This document shows positions 17,735-26,468 of a DNA stretch of 64,000 nucleotides, piece by piece (positions within the stretch are counted from its first letter, which is position 1; every line of letters starts with the position of its first letter). A program made the position numbers and the translations under genes. Origin of the DNA: Rhizobium sp. (GTDB lineage: Bacteria > Pseudomonadota > Gammaproteobacteria > Burkholderiales > Thiobacillaceae); contig JAIBEL010000048.1 of NCBI GenBank assembly GCA_019459285.1, forward strand, positions 1-64,000. Reading direction: 5' to 3'. Below the pieces are notes generated by a model. The model saw only the letters and a list, made by a program, of their open reading frames with translations. It was not told the DNA's origin and did no database searches.

Positions 17735-18846
17735 CGGGCCAGCCTCGTCAGTTCGGTCACAATGCGGTTGATAAATTCACGAAAGGCAAACTTGCCGGTA
17801 ATCATCTCGCGTGAACGTTCACCCATGCGGGCAACTAACTCCGGCGAATCCAGAATCCTTGCCATCTTCTCGGCCAGCTCTTCGGGCGTGTTCTCACGCA
17901 AGCGAAAGCCGTTCTCTCCATCCACCACCAGATCGTCCGCGCTGCCATCGGCAAACCCCGACACGATCGGCAGGCGATGCGCCATTGCCTCGTTGATCCC
18001 CAACCCGCCGGTACCCGGCAGCACGTACATTTCTGCCGCATCGAAATACGGCCCCACACCTTCCACAATCGACCCCGTCAGCACCACATCGTCACGCCCC
18101 GCACTTAACTGTCGGATCACAGGCAGATGCTCGCCATCGCCCACCAGCACCAGCACCGCATCCTTGCGCTGCATCCGGTCGAGCGCCTGCAAGATCACCT
18201 CGATGCGCTTTTCCGCCAGCACCGCGCCCACAAACAGGATGATCTTGCGGTCGCCGATTTCGGGATGCTTGTCAACCACTAATGCGCGTGCCTCGGCCTT
18301 GGGCAAGGTTGCAATCTTTTCTTCGTTGATCGTGTTGTGCATCACCGTCACCTGATCCGCACGCGCACCGTGGCTCATGGCGTAATCGCGTGCGTTGGAG
18401 TGGTAGGCGAGGTGATAGTCGTAGCGTGGAATAAAACGATCGAGCAAAAAGCCTTTCAGTTTGCCGGGGTGGAACTCATAACCACACAACCAGGACATCA
18501 ATTTGAAGCCAAGCCGATATTTCTGGTCACTTATCTTCCAATGCGACCAGTTTCCCGAATGGGCTGCATTGATCACAATATCTGGCCTGATCTCGGCAAT
18601 TTTTTTGACAACACCGAAATAACGGCGAAAGGTATAGGTACCAAACCGATATTCCCGAAAATCGTACTTGGCCTCGTTTAACACCACAGGCTCCTTGATT
18701 CCGACCCGCCCCACTGCGTGTCTGGCATCCCGTCCTGACAACAACCAAAGCTCAATGTCCTGCACCTGCAATTGCTTTTCCAGCGCTTTATAGGTTTCCT
18801 TCTGGTAGTGCATCACCCGATCAGTGATGAAAAGCACCCGTTTCAT
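17731..18846 (-). CDS. glycosyltransferase family 4-like
   Basis: A 371-residue GT-B enzyme. The N-terminal half begins MKRVLFITDRVMHYQKETYKA; the C-terminal half has the Glycos_transf_1 pattern (ILFVGAVLAEKRIEVILQAL, LPGTGGLGINEAMAHRLPIV, ENGFRLRENTPEELAE). The ATG at 18846 is preceded by AGGGGC and removes a repeat-poor extension. It transfers an unknown nucleotide sugar and overlaps wecB by ATGA. Donor and acceptor cannot be read from sequence. Confidence 0.85.
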   Translation of the reverse strand: MKRVLFITDRVMHYQKETYKALEKQLQVQDIELWLLSGRDARHAVGRVGIKEPVVLNEAKYDFREYRFGTYTFRRYFGVVKKIAEIRPDIVINAAHSGNWSHWKISDQKYRLGFKLMSWLCGYEFHPGKLKGFLLDRFIPRYDYHLAYHSNARDYAMSHGARADQVTVMHNTINEEKIATLPKAEARALVVDKHPEIGDRKIILFVGAVLAEKRIEVILQALDRMQRKDAVLVLVGDGEHLPVIRQLSAGRDDVVLTGSIVEGVGPYFDAAEMYVLPGTGGLGINEAMAHRLPIVSGFADGSADDLVVDGENGFRLRENTPEELAEKMARILDSPELVARMGERSREMITGKFAFREFINRIVTELTRLAR

Positions 18847-18862
18847 GTTGTGCCCCTGTTCA

Positions 18863-20041
18863 TTATTCGTTGTCAGGTTCATCTGCTGCTGCTTCCGTTA
18901 TGGCCTCGCGATAAATAGCCTGCAAAATTTCCAGGTTCCTCTGCGGCGTATATTTCGATTCGTATTCCTTGCGTGCGGCCTCGCCCATGTCACGCATCGC
19001 ATCCGAATGCGCCTGCGCCCACGCCAGTTTTGCTGCCAAGTCGCCCGCATCGCCCGGATTGAACAACAAGCCGGTCTCACCATCCCGTATCAATGCAGCC
19101 ATCGCTCCCAGCCGACTGGCAATAACGGGTAACCCACAGGCAAACGCCTCAACCAGGGTGCGTGGAAAGTTCTCATACCACAGACTGGGCATCACCAAAG
19201 CCAAGCTGGATTTCATCCGCTCGACGATATAGGGACCTTGCTGCCAGCCTGCCATTTTTACGTTCGCCAGCGAACCGATCGCCCCTTCTTCCAGCCCTGT
19301 CCCGATCACCTCACACTGCACGTCAGACACTGTGGCCAGCGCAGCGGCCAACGTGGCGATGCCTTTCTCGGAAGACAATCGCCCGACATATAAAAAACCC
19401 GCTCGCTCAGCCGAATCCAAACCCGGATCTGCGACAAAGTTCGGTTTCACACGCAAATGTTCTGCCGGCAGTCCTCCCCGAACGAACACGTCACGGCAAA
19501 AATCGTTCAGCGCAATATATCTCGTCACCTTGCTTGTATAAGTCCCCAATCCACGATGCAATATAAGCATTGAGGCCAGCGCGGCCGATTGAGGCAATGA
19601 CTCTCGGTAACAGCGTCGTGCCACGCCACGCCAGGGCACTCTTCCCACGCAGTCCTCGCACACCCTGCCCTCGCGCAAAAGCATCGCCTGCGGGCAAAGC
19701 AGGCGGAAATTATGCAAGGTCTGCACGACAGGCACATGACGCCTGGCCGACACCCAGTAAAGCGAAGGCGAAATCAGCGGGAACGTATTGTGGGTGTGGA
19801 CCACATCCGGTCGAAAGCGGCTCAGGACTGCCTCGATGTCACGCGTTGTTCGTGAAGACCACAAGGTATCCCGTGCCACAGCCAGCTTTCCCATGAATTC
19901 GATGTCATGGTTATCGCGCCGGTACAGTTCCACTTCATGTCCGTGGTCGCGCAACAGCTGGATCTCGTCGTCCATCACTGAGTCTTCGCCACCCCGCTGC
20001 TGATAGGCGTTGTGGACAAACAGAATGCGCAACGCTGCCAT
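18863..20041 (-). CDS. glycosyltransferase family 4
   Basis: A 392-residue GT-B enzyme starting MAALRILFVHNAYQQRGGED, a start characteristic of one GT4 group in which the glycine loop binds the acceptor. The donor half has FLYVGRLSSEKGIATLAAAL and SLWYENFPRTLVEAFACGLPVIAS, containing the conserved EX7E-like motif. A cysteine-rich insertion (LCPQAMLLREGRVCEDC, near residue 120) is typical of this group. The ATG at 20041 lies two bases after the methyltransferase stop. Confidence 0.88.
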   Translation of the reverse strand: MAALRILFVHNAYQQRGGEDSVMDDEIQLLRDHGHEVELYRRDNHDIEFMGKLAVARDTLWSSRTTRDIEAVLSRFRPDVVHTHNTFPLISPSLYWVSARRHVPVVQTLHNFRLLCPQAMLLREGRVCEDCVGRVPWRGVARRCYRESLPQSAALASMLILHRGLGTYTSKVTRYIALNDFCRDVFVRGGLPAEHLRVKPNFVADPGLDSAERAGFLYVGRLSSEKGIATLAAALATVSDVQCEVIGTGLEEGAIGSLANVKMAGWQQGPYIVERMKSSLALVMPSLWYENFPRTLVEAFACGLPVIASRLGAMAALIRDGETGLLFNPGDAGDLAAKLAWAQAHSDAMRDMGEAARKEYESKYTPQRNLEILQAIYREAITEAAADEPDNE

Positions 20042-20043
20042 TC

Positions 20044-20742
20044 TCACGCAGGCTTCTTCGCCACCCATTGCACTCCGCCGCTCGTCAACGAAGGCTTCAG
20101 GCTATGGAAAACACCAAAACGGCCAAACCCCATCGGGCGAACCATCTCGAATCCGGCGCGCTCCAGCACCAAGCGCAACGAACGATAGGTGAAATAGTGC
20201 AGATGACCGCCATCGAACAGTACATCGCTCCCCAGTCCCTCATTGGGCTGTGACGTGGACGGAAATCTGCCCAACGCCAGAACCATGCGCTTCTTGATGA
20301 ATGCAATGTTAGGTGTGTTGATGACTAACCATCCACCTGGCTTCAAGACGCGAAACATCTCGTGTGCGGCAGCATATACATCCGGGATGTGCTCGATCAC
20401 ATCCGCAGTGATGATGCGATCCACACTGTTGTCTGCCAGTTGAGTCATGTCCTCCGCCGAACCTTGCACCGGTGTGAACTTTAACGCTGCAAGATTTGCC
20501 TCAGCCTGGCGAAGACGCTCGGCTGAATATTCTAAGCCAATCAGATGGCTATAGCGGTTACGAAATTGGTAAAGCAGGCTGCCGTCACCACAGCCAATAT
20601 CCATGATTGATTCGCCTGTTCCCTCCACCGCGACTATCGCTTCCACACGATTACGCGGCCATTTCAGGATTGGGTAGTCGTTGATCCGCTGCGCCTGACC
20701 ATCGGTTCTATAAAATTGATCGTATTTATCAGATAGTGCCAC
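20044..20742 (-). CDS. class I SAM-dependent methyltransferase
   Basis: A 232-residue Rossmann methyltransferase with SAM motif I (IMDIGCGDGSLLYQ, about residue 47), motif II/III (DRIITADVIEHIPD) and LKPGGWLVINTPN. It most resembles methyltransferases that act on sugars or terminate O-chains in polysaccharide loci. The start is GTG at 20742, six bases after GGGAG, and overlaps the previous gene by 14 bases. A capping or decorating role on the polymer is inference. Confidence 0.82.
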   Translation of the reverse strand: MALSDKYDQFYRTDGQAQRINDYPILKWPRNRVEAIVAVEGTGESIMDIGCGDGSLLYQFRNRYSHLIGLEYSAERLRQAEANLAALKFTPVQGSAEDMTQLADNSVDRIITADVIEHIPDVYAAAHEMFRVLKPGGWLVINTPNIAFIKKRMVLALGRFPSTSQPNEGLGSDVLFDGGHLHYFTYRSLRLVLERAGFEMVRPMGFGRFGVFHSLKPSLTSGGVQWVAKKPA

Positions 20743-21964
20743 TTGTCACTCCCTTGTTTTCCAGAAGCTGCAAAACTCCTCTCACACGACCTTCCCAGGT
20801 CATGGTTTCGCCGACGCTTGCTAGCGCACGCTGACACATCAAATTTCTACGTCCTTCATTAGTGGCCATTTGTTCAAGAGCATCCGCAAGTAGATTGACA
20901 AGTGCAGCCTCATCAAGACCTTGAGTGGGAACAACTATGGCCGTTTCGTCGGACACCAATGTAACTGGTCCACCTATATCTAGGCATACCACAGGTAGGC
21001 CGTTTGCTTGCGCCTCCAGCACTACGTTCCCGCTCGAATCATGTAGGCTTGGAAATAAGAAACAATGCATCTTTCGATATAGGGGAAATAGTTCTTTTTG
21101 GGGGATATAGCTCACCCAATGAATTCGATCCGATATTCCGACTGCTTTGGCGACACGTTTCAACTCATCCTCGTAAGGACCTCTACCTACCAGCGTAAAG
21201 TCTATAGCCACGCCGCGACTCAAAGCTTCGGCGACAGCGCGTATAGCCAAATGGGCACCTTTCCATCCAAGTAGGCGCCCGACAAACAGAACTCGCAGAG
21301 GCTCATCGTCCCGTCGGACAGTCGGAATAATGCCCCGTATAGGATCAATCCCAATTTCTGCGTAGACAATGGCACGTTTTCGAAATGGCCATGGCAAAGC
21401 TTGGCGGGTGTCTTCTGTCTTAACCAAAATCAGTGTTGCTTTCGCATAAGCCATCCAAAGAAAAGGGTCAACTAGAACCACTTTGTTAATGAGCGTGCGT
21501 AAATATTCCTTTAATTTCTCGCGGCCAAAAATTGAGCGTTTAAGCCTAAATGGAGCATCCTCCCCTCCACCTAATGGGCCAAAAATAAATGGGATACCAA
21601 GGTATCCCAAAAAAGAAGGGTGGCGAAATACACCGTAAGTTAGATGCATTGCCAAATCAAAGTGTTCTGAACGATGCAGATTTCTTGCAAATGGAAGTAA
21701 AGCAAACTGCCAAGCGGAATAAAGTAGTTGTGCAGTAGTCGAATTTAGTGGGATCGAACTGAGCCACCTAGGCCGAAAATAAACGACCCGCAGATTTGGT
21801 TGCGGATTTTGTTCCAACTCCTCTTCAATCGCACCACGCCTAGTAACATCAGTGATCATCATCACTTTGTGTGTGCGGCACAATTCAATTGCCCAGCGCC
21901 AACCAACGCCACCTTCACTGCCTGAGTTGGGCACGCAGCCAAACGCTGATAACAAAATATTCAT
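20729..21964 (-). CDS. glycosyltransferase family 4
   Basis: A 411-residue GT-B enzyme with MNILLSAFGCVPNSGSEGG at the start and the donor-site pattern VLFVGRLLGWKGAHLAIRAV and FPSLHDSSGNVVLEAQANGLP. FIFGPLGGGEDAP near residue 130 is a common loop of this group. Codon use and base composition are lower in GC than in the flanking genes (as in 21990-23770), a possible sign that this sub-block was acquired separately. Specificity unknown. Confidence 0.86.
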   Translation of the reverse strand: MNILLSAFGCVPNSGSEGGVGWRWAIELCRTHKVMMITDVTRRGAIEEELEQNPQPNLRVVYFRPRWLSSIPLNSTTAQLLYSAWQFALLPFARNLHRSEHFDLAMHLTYGVFRHPSFLGYLGIPFIFGPLGGGEDAPFRLKRSIFGREKLKEYLRTLINKVVLVDPFLWMAYAKATLILVKTEDTRQALPWPFRKRAIVYAEIGIDPIRGIIPTVRRDDEPLRVLFVGRLLGWKGAHLAIRAVAEALSRGVAIDFTLVGRGPYEDELKRVAKAVGISDRIHWVSYIPQKELFPLYRKMHCFLFPSLHDSSGNVVLEAQANGLPVVCLDIGGPVTLVSDETAIVVPTQGLDEAALVNLLADALEQMATNEGRRNLMCQRALASVGETMTWEGRVRGVLQLLENKGVTSGTI

Positions 21965-21989
21965 ACATTAACCATATTTAGTGCATGGC

Positions 21990-22619
21990 TCATTTTTTAT
22001 CCGCAATCGCAAGATAGCTTCCGTAAATGGACAATGTCGGAAAGCGCATCCCCAAATAACGGCTGACTTTTCCACTACCGTAAATTTTGACATTACTAAA
22101 CCCACACATCCTCAGCTTAATTCTCAATGCGTCCGGGAAATGTTGCGAAACATGAGCGCCACCCAGAATCGAATGTCCACGCCACTTTCTCTTGAAGTCA
22201 TAGGGATTAGGCGTAGTCAGCATTAAGCGCCCGCCAATCTTCAGAACTCTAAAAATTTCCCCCAAAGTCTGGTCGACATCCGCCTGATAGATATGTTCTA
22301 TGAACTCGCCTGCCACAACCACATCATACGTGCCATCCTCATTCGGAATTTTGGTGGAGAAGCCATGTACTCCTCGCTCGTATGCATCTTGGGGTAAGCG
22401 ATCCAGCCGATCACGAACAGCATCCAAACCATAAATGAGAAGGCTGCTATTCAATTTCTTAAGCACGCTACCACCTCTTCCAGTGTTGCAGCCGATATCG
22501 AGTACGCTGCGTGCACCCATGGGTAGAAATTTGTAAAATTGGCGATAGCGATCTTCCGTAAAAGGATCATTTTCGCTTTCGGGCTGAGTCAGATTCAGCG
22601 CCTCGTAATTCTTTTCCAT
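21990..22619 (-). CDS. class I SAM-dependent methyltransferase
   Basis: A 209-residue methyltransferase: SVLDIGCNTGRGGSVLKK (motif I), YDVVVAGEFIEHIYQADVD, and LKIGGRLMLTTPNPYDFKRKWRG. The ATG at 22619 follows GGGGGATAGG and is preferred to one four codons upstream. It is distinct from the methyltransferase at 20044, so the cluster may place methyl groups on two different sugars. It lies in the lower-GC sub-block. Confidence 0.82.
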   Translation of the reverse strand: MEKNYEALNLTQPESENDPFTEDRYRQFYKFLPMGARSVLDIGCNTGRGGSVLKKLNSSLLIYGLDAVRDRLDRLPQDAYERGVHGFSTKIPNEDGTYDVVVAGEFIEHIYQADVDQTLGEIFRVLKIGGRLMLTTPNPYDFKRKWRGHSILGGAHVSQHFPDALRIKLRMCGFSNVKIYGSGKVSRYLGMRFPTLSIYGSYLAIADKK

Positions 22620-22669
22620 CCTATCCCCCAATCAGTTCGTAGCGCACGATTACCCCTGCCGTCAATTAT

Positions 22670-23770
22670 TCATCCCACGTAATGCGGCATGAGTGTGCGA
22701 ACCGTTTTTTCCCATGAATATGAATCCGCGAAATTCAGAATTACTTCTCGGCTGTATTCCGAACGTGCCGTATAAAATCTACTGAGCGCCTCAGCAAGTG
22801 CTTCCGGTGATTTCTCGGTAACAAGCAATCCAGCATACGGTGGGAGGTATTCCTTGAATGCACCCACATCGAAAGCAACAACGGGCACGCCAAATCGATA
22901 TGCCGTGAACAACACACCACTTTGATCGATGTGCCTGTATGGAAGCACGACAACATCAGCAGACTCAAAGTAGCCTTGGACCTCGGACTCAGGGACAAAG
23001 CCCCGAATCCAGGCGACACGGTGGGGCAAGGAAACCTGATCGATCAAGCCTCTAATTTCTTTTGCATACTGTGCATTCCTTGATTCACCAACGATTTGGG
23101 CGGTAACAGGGAAAGCGCTGCAGTAGGCCAGCGCTTTCAGAAAAATATCGATACCTTTGTATGGCAGCACGCCGCCAAATATCAGAACTCTAAGAGCGAC
23201 TCCAGGCTCGGGGGCACTGACAGCTTTGGGTATCTCGTCTACCCCATGGTGCATGACCACAACTCGCTCGGGCGCCACTTCGTATTCCTCTATGAGCGCA
23301 CGTTTCATTTTCTCTGTATGGACAACGAGCTTGTCCGGCACAGCATAGAGTCTCTTCAATTCCACTTTTTTTTCTTCTGACTCGTTACCGTGTGGAAGAA
23401 GATTGTGAACGGTTAGGAAAAATTTTCTGGCAACCAGTTTGTAGAGATGACACTCAATTAGAGCGGCCCACCCCGTGCCCCCCAGCAACATGCCGTTGAG
23501 GTGCAAAACCTGAGCCTTGCTCAACAAGAGATGGCGCCCTAATTTTGCCAAGTAGCTCAGAAGATTCAGCGCCTTCTGAAACCTGGGCCGGCTTGGGTCT
23601 TGACTGCCGCGCAAGTTGAATACTTTCACCGAGCTATCGATATCCGAAGCAGGCGTCCGATCTGAACCAATCAGCTCTACTTCGAGACCGTTCCGAGCCA
23701 AACCATTGGCAAACCCTTTTTCGTAGCTGGGCTGGAAACCATGCGGCACCAATAACACCAAGTTTCCCAT
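22670..23770 (-). CDS. glycosyltransferase family 4/1
   Basis: A 366-residue GT-B enzyme. MGNLVLLVPHGFQPSYEKG starts the protein at 23770, two bases after the stop of the BNR protein; a longer open frame upstream is antisense-like and unrelated. The donor half contains VLIFGGVLPYKGIDIFLKAL and SADVVVLPYRHIDQSGVLF, typical of Glycos_transf_1. Substrate unknown. Confidence 0.85.
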   Translation of the reverse strand: MGNLVLLVPHGFQPSYEKGFANGLARNGLEVELIGSDRTPASDIDSSVKVFNLRGSQDPSRPRFQKALNLLSYLAKLGRHLLLSKAQVLHLNGMLLGGTGWAALIECHLYKLVARKFFLTVHNLLPHGNESEEKKVELKRLYAVPDKLVVHTEKMKRALIEEYEVAPERVVVMHHGVDEIPKAVSAPEPGVALRVLIFGGVLPYKGIDIFLKALAYCSAFPVTAQIVGESRNAQYAKEIRGLIDQVSLPHRVAWIRGFVPESEVQGYFESADVVVLPYRHIDQSGVLFTAYRFGVPVVAFDVGAFKEYLPPYAGLLVTEKSPEALAEALSRFYTARSEYSREVILNFADSYSWEKTVRTLMPHYVG

Positions 23771-23772
23771 CG

Positions 23773-25107
23773 TCAATCCAGGGGAAAGCGATACACCACA
23801 GCCTGACTCCGATCGGGGCAGGTTTTGGCCAGGATGTAAAAGCTGTTCTCGGCTTCCGAATATACTGGCCTGGGATCGCATAGCCCCTGACCGATGCGAA
23901 AAGGCCGCGACCAATCGCCGCCCGATATACGTTTGAATAAATTCAAACCGGAAGCAAACAGCCATTCGTTGCCATCTCGATCCACCAGAATTTTTGAAGC
24001 GCTGTTAGGGGTGTCGACTGGTGCGCCCCAATTGCCCGTTGCATGATCTCTGCGGATGAGTTTGCGGTTTTGGCCTTCTGGTTCCAGGATGGCGAGCACA
24101 TCGCCATTGGCCGCGATGGCAATGGATTTTGCAGTGTCGAACCGTGTGGCGGGAGACCAGCCTGGGATGTGATCGGTGGATGCTCCGACAACAGCAGTCG
24201 GCTTTGTAATATCTGCAATCTTGCGGTAACTGGGTAAGACATTCACCGCCCCAGTTTGTCCGCTGTGTTTGTCCCACCAAGTCCAAATGGCGTGCATGGC
24301 ATTGTCGCCGTCAAACGCCAGGGTAACGAGATAAGGCACATAACCCTCGTCATAGGCGAAGGCGGTGGCGACCGAGGCCCCCGACTCATAAGGCACGACA
24401 TCGCCGCTTTTCAAGCCTACCAACCCGCCTACAGATATCCAAGTTCGGGTTACGGTATCGTACCGGGCGATGCCTTCGGCTCTGGAACGTGCATCCCAAT
24501 TCCGAGCCGGGCGTATGGCATAACGATAGCTGACGAACAAATCGCCCACCCGGTCTTTGAAAAAAGCAGGATAAGTAATCTGGTTACCGGGAATCAGCGC
24601 CCTGCCCTTGTCGGGATAATGGGTCTTGTTTTCCAGACGCAAGGCGTCGAGTTCGCGTTTGCTCACAGTCTGCCCATGAAACACAAACCCGCCGACACTG
24701 TAAGGCTGCTCCGAGATGGCGTATTGCCAAGGCAGGTTATGCATGTTGTAGGCCACATGGATGTAGCCATTGCGATCAAAAGCCAGCGAAGGCTGAGTGT
24801 GATAGGGGTCAAGCAGCGTGTTGGTATCCAGCGTTGTGCTTTCCCATTGCCAGACGTTATCAACTTTCTCGCCCTCTCTCACCACGGTGTTGAGATAACC
24901 TGGGGTGGTTCTGGCATCGGCATCGGTCACAAAGGCAACTGCAACCCGGCCATTCTGCACATCGATGGGCGTGGCAAACACGCTCACATCCCCCTGCGAC
25001 GAGATAGCAACAGGTTGCATGATGAGTTCAACGTCTCCGCCACGTGCACCTGAGCTGAGCACCGTACACATGTACACCAGCAGGGTCGCGGCTCGGCTGA
25101 ATTTCAT
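23773..25107 (-). CDS. secreted BNR-repeat protein, candidate polysaccharide-active enzyme
   Basis: A 444-residue protein with a signal peptide (MKFSRAATLLVYMCTVLSSG, cleavage near residue 22) followed by a beta-propeller-like domain of the BNR_4 type: repeated S-x-D/N-G-x-x-H/W strands such as PSLAFDRNGYIHVAYNMHN, AFDGDNAMHAIWTWWDKHSG and AIAANGDVLAILEPEG. BNR_4 domains occur in several polysaccharide lyases and related enzymes. Its place between the polymerase and glycosyltransferase genes, overlapping wzy by ATGA, suggests a periplasmic or surface enzyme that trims or releases the polymer. Catalytic residues cannot be assigned, and a binding-only role is possible. Confidence 0.65.
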   Translation of the reverse strand: MKFSRAATLLVYMCTVLSSGARGGDVELIMQPVAISSQGDVSVFATPIDVQNGRVAVAFVTDADARTTPGYLNTVVREGEKVDNVWQWESTTLDTNTLLDPYHTQPSLAFDRNGYIHVAYNMHNLPWQYAISEQPYSVGGFVFHGQTVSKRELDALRLENKTHYPDKGRALIPGNQITYPAFFKDRVGDLFVSYRYAIRPARNWDARSRAEGIARYDTVTRTWISVGGLVGLKSGDVVPYESGASVATAFAYDEGYVPYLVTLAFDGDNAMHAIWTWWDKHSGQTGAVNVLPSYRKIADITKPTAVVGASTDHIPGWSPATRFDTAKSIAIAANGDVLAILEPEGQNRKLIRRDHATGNWGAPVDTPNSASKILVDRDGNEWLFASGLNLFKRISGGDWSRPFRIGQGLCDPRPVYSEAENSFYILAKTCPDRSQAVVYRFPLD

Positions 25108-26468
25108 GGCTGTATTGCGGCTTTCAGATCGGCGGGCACTGTGGATTGCTTCGGGGCATCTTCTTTCTGGTATAGGTGTACGTGCGCACCAATAATCGAG
25201 GTAGTCAGAATGATCCACCACAAATGCGTCGTTCTCATGAAATTAGTCTCGGACGCATTCAGCAATAGGACTGCAGCAAGGATGGCCAGATGAAATACCG
25301 CCATAAGACCTTCGCCGCGCTGATTGATCCGGTAGATATTGCGCAGATGTGATCCCAGCACTATCAGCAGGAGAACCAATCCCACGTAGCCCATTTCGTT
25401 CACGACATCGATATAGCCATTGTGTGCCTGCCCCGGACGCCAACTGAACATCTGTACGATCGTGAATGATGGGCCTTCAAGGCCCATCCAGAATCCTCCA
25501 TAACCTGCTCCCAGCCAGGGATGGCGAGCGATTTCGTAGCCCATCATGTGCCACAACTCGGTTCGACCAGTGAGGGTGACGTCCTTGCCCACCGAGCCCA
25601 GACTGATTTCCAACAAAGCCTCAAGAGGCAGATTCCCTTGCAAAAGGAAATAGCCGAACATAGTGGTCACACCCACGATCGAAGTGGCTAATGCGACTAT
25701 CTGAAGCTTATTACCATAGCGTTTTGAAGCGTACCAGAGCAGCACGATGGAAACCGATGCAACGTAGATGGTGATTGTTGTGGCGCTACGAGTAGCAAAC
25801 AACGAGGCAGATGCAAACGCAAACAACCACCAATTTAGTCGTGGCTTGTTTTTGCTAAGTGCCAGAAACATGTAGACCATCGCCATCAACAGGGCGAATT
25901 GGCCCCAAACGTTCTTTGTGAACGTGAAGCCTTTGTAGTTTCCATCCGGGTCGAAAGACAGATTGTGTGAAGCAATGGCAAGAACACCCAGCAACAGGAA
26001 AAACAGGCCAGGCCAGGCAAACAAGCCAAAAGGACTGCCCTCTCGGCGATGCCGTACCAGCGCTAGCGCAACGAAGAGCACGCCCAAAAGCTGAACTGCA
26101 CGTTTGGCAGAGACAATCGGCTCGGCCGACCACATGACTGACACCAGCGCATAAGCCAGCAACAACAGGTAAGGCACCGGCACCCAACTCCACGGTACGG
26201 TAAATTTTCCTCGGCTACGCAGAGCAAAGAAAAGCGCAACCATAAAAGCCGAACCCCAACCAATCTGCCTGAACAAGCTCCCTTCGGACGCGCCTGCAAG
26301 ATCCCCGCCACCAAACGGAACAAGGTCAAGGAACAACACAGCAAACACCACCAGCCAGCGAGATGGCTGGGTAACCAACAGCAGAAACGGTATTCCGATA
26401 CCCAGCGCCAGTGCGACAGCGACATAGGGCCCCAACCCCGAAACATAGGCATAGATTAATTGCAGCAT
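25104..26468 (-). CDS. O-antigen ligase/polymerase family protein (Wzy)
   Basis: A 454-residue membrane protein with about ten to twelve hydrophobic helices and one large periplasmic loop between about residues 300 and 370. That loop holds the Wzy_C/WaaL hallmarks TGRTELWHMMGYEIARHPW, LGAGYGGFW and AHNGYIDVVNEMGYVGL (Arg and His are the usual essential residues). In this setting, with a Wzx flippase and EpsF/EpsG chain-length proteins, polymerase is more likely than ligase. It overlaps the flippase by 13 bases and the BNR gene by four. Confidence 0.85.
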   Translation of the reverse strand: MLQLIYAYVSGLGPYVAVALALGIGIPFLLLVTQPSRWLVVFAVLFLDLVPFGGGDLAGASEGSLFRQIGWGSAFMVALFFALRSRGKFTVPWSWVPVPYLLLLAYALVSVMWSAEPIVSAKRAVQLLGVLFVALALVRHRREGSPFGLFAWPGLFFLLLGVLAIASHNLSFDPDGNYKGFTFTKNVWGQFALLMAMVYMFLALSKNKPRLNWWLFAFASASLFATRSATTITIYVASVSIVLLWYASKRYGNKLQIVALATSIVGVTTMFGYFLLQGNLPLEALLEISLGSVGKDVTLTGRTELWHMMGYEIARHPWLGAGYGGFWMGLEGPSFTIVQMFSWRPGQAHNGYIDVVNEMGYVGLVLLLIVLGSHLRNIYRINQRGEGLMAVFHLAILAAVLLLNASETNFMRTTHLWWIILTTSIIGAHVHLYQKEDAPKQSTVPADLKAAIQP

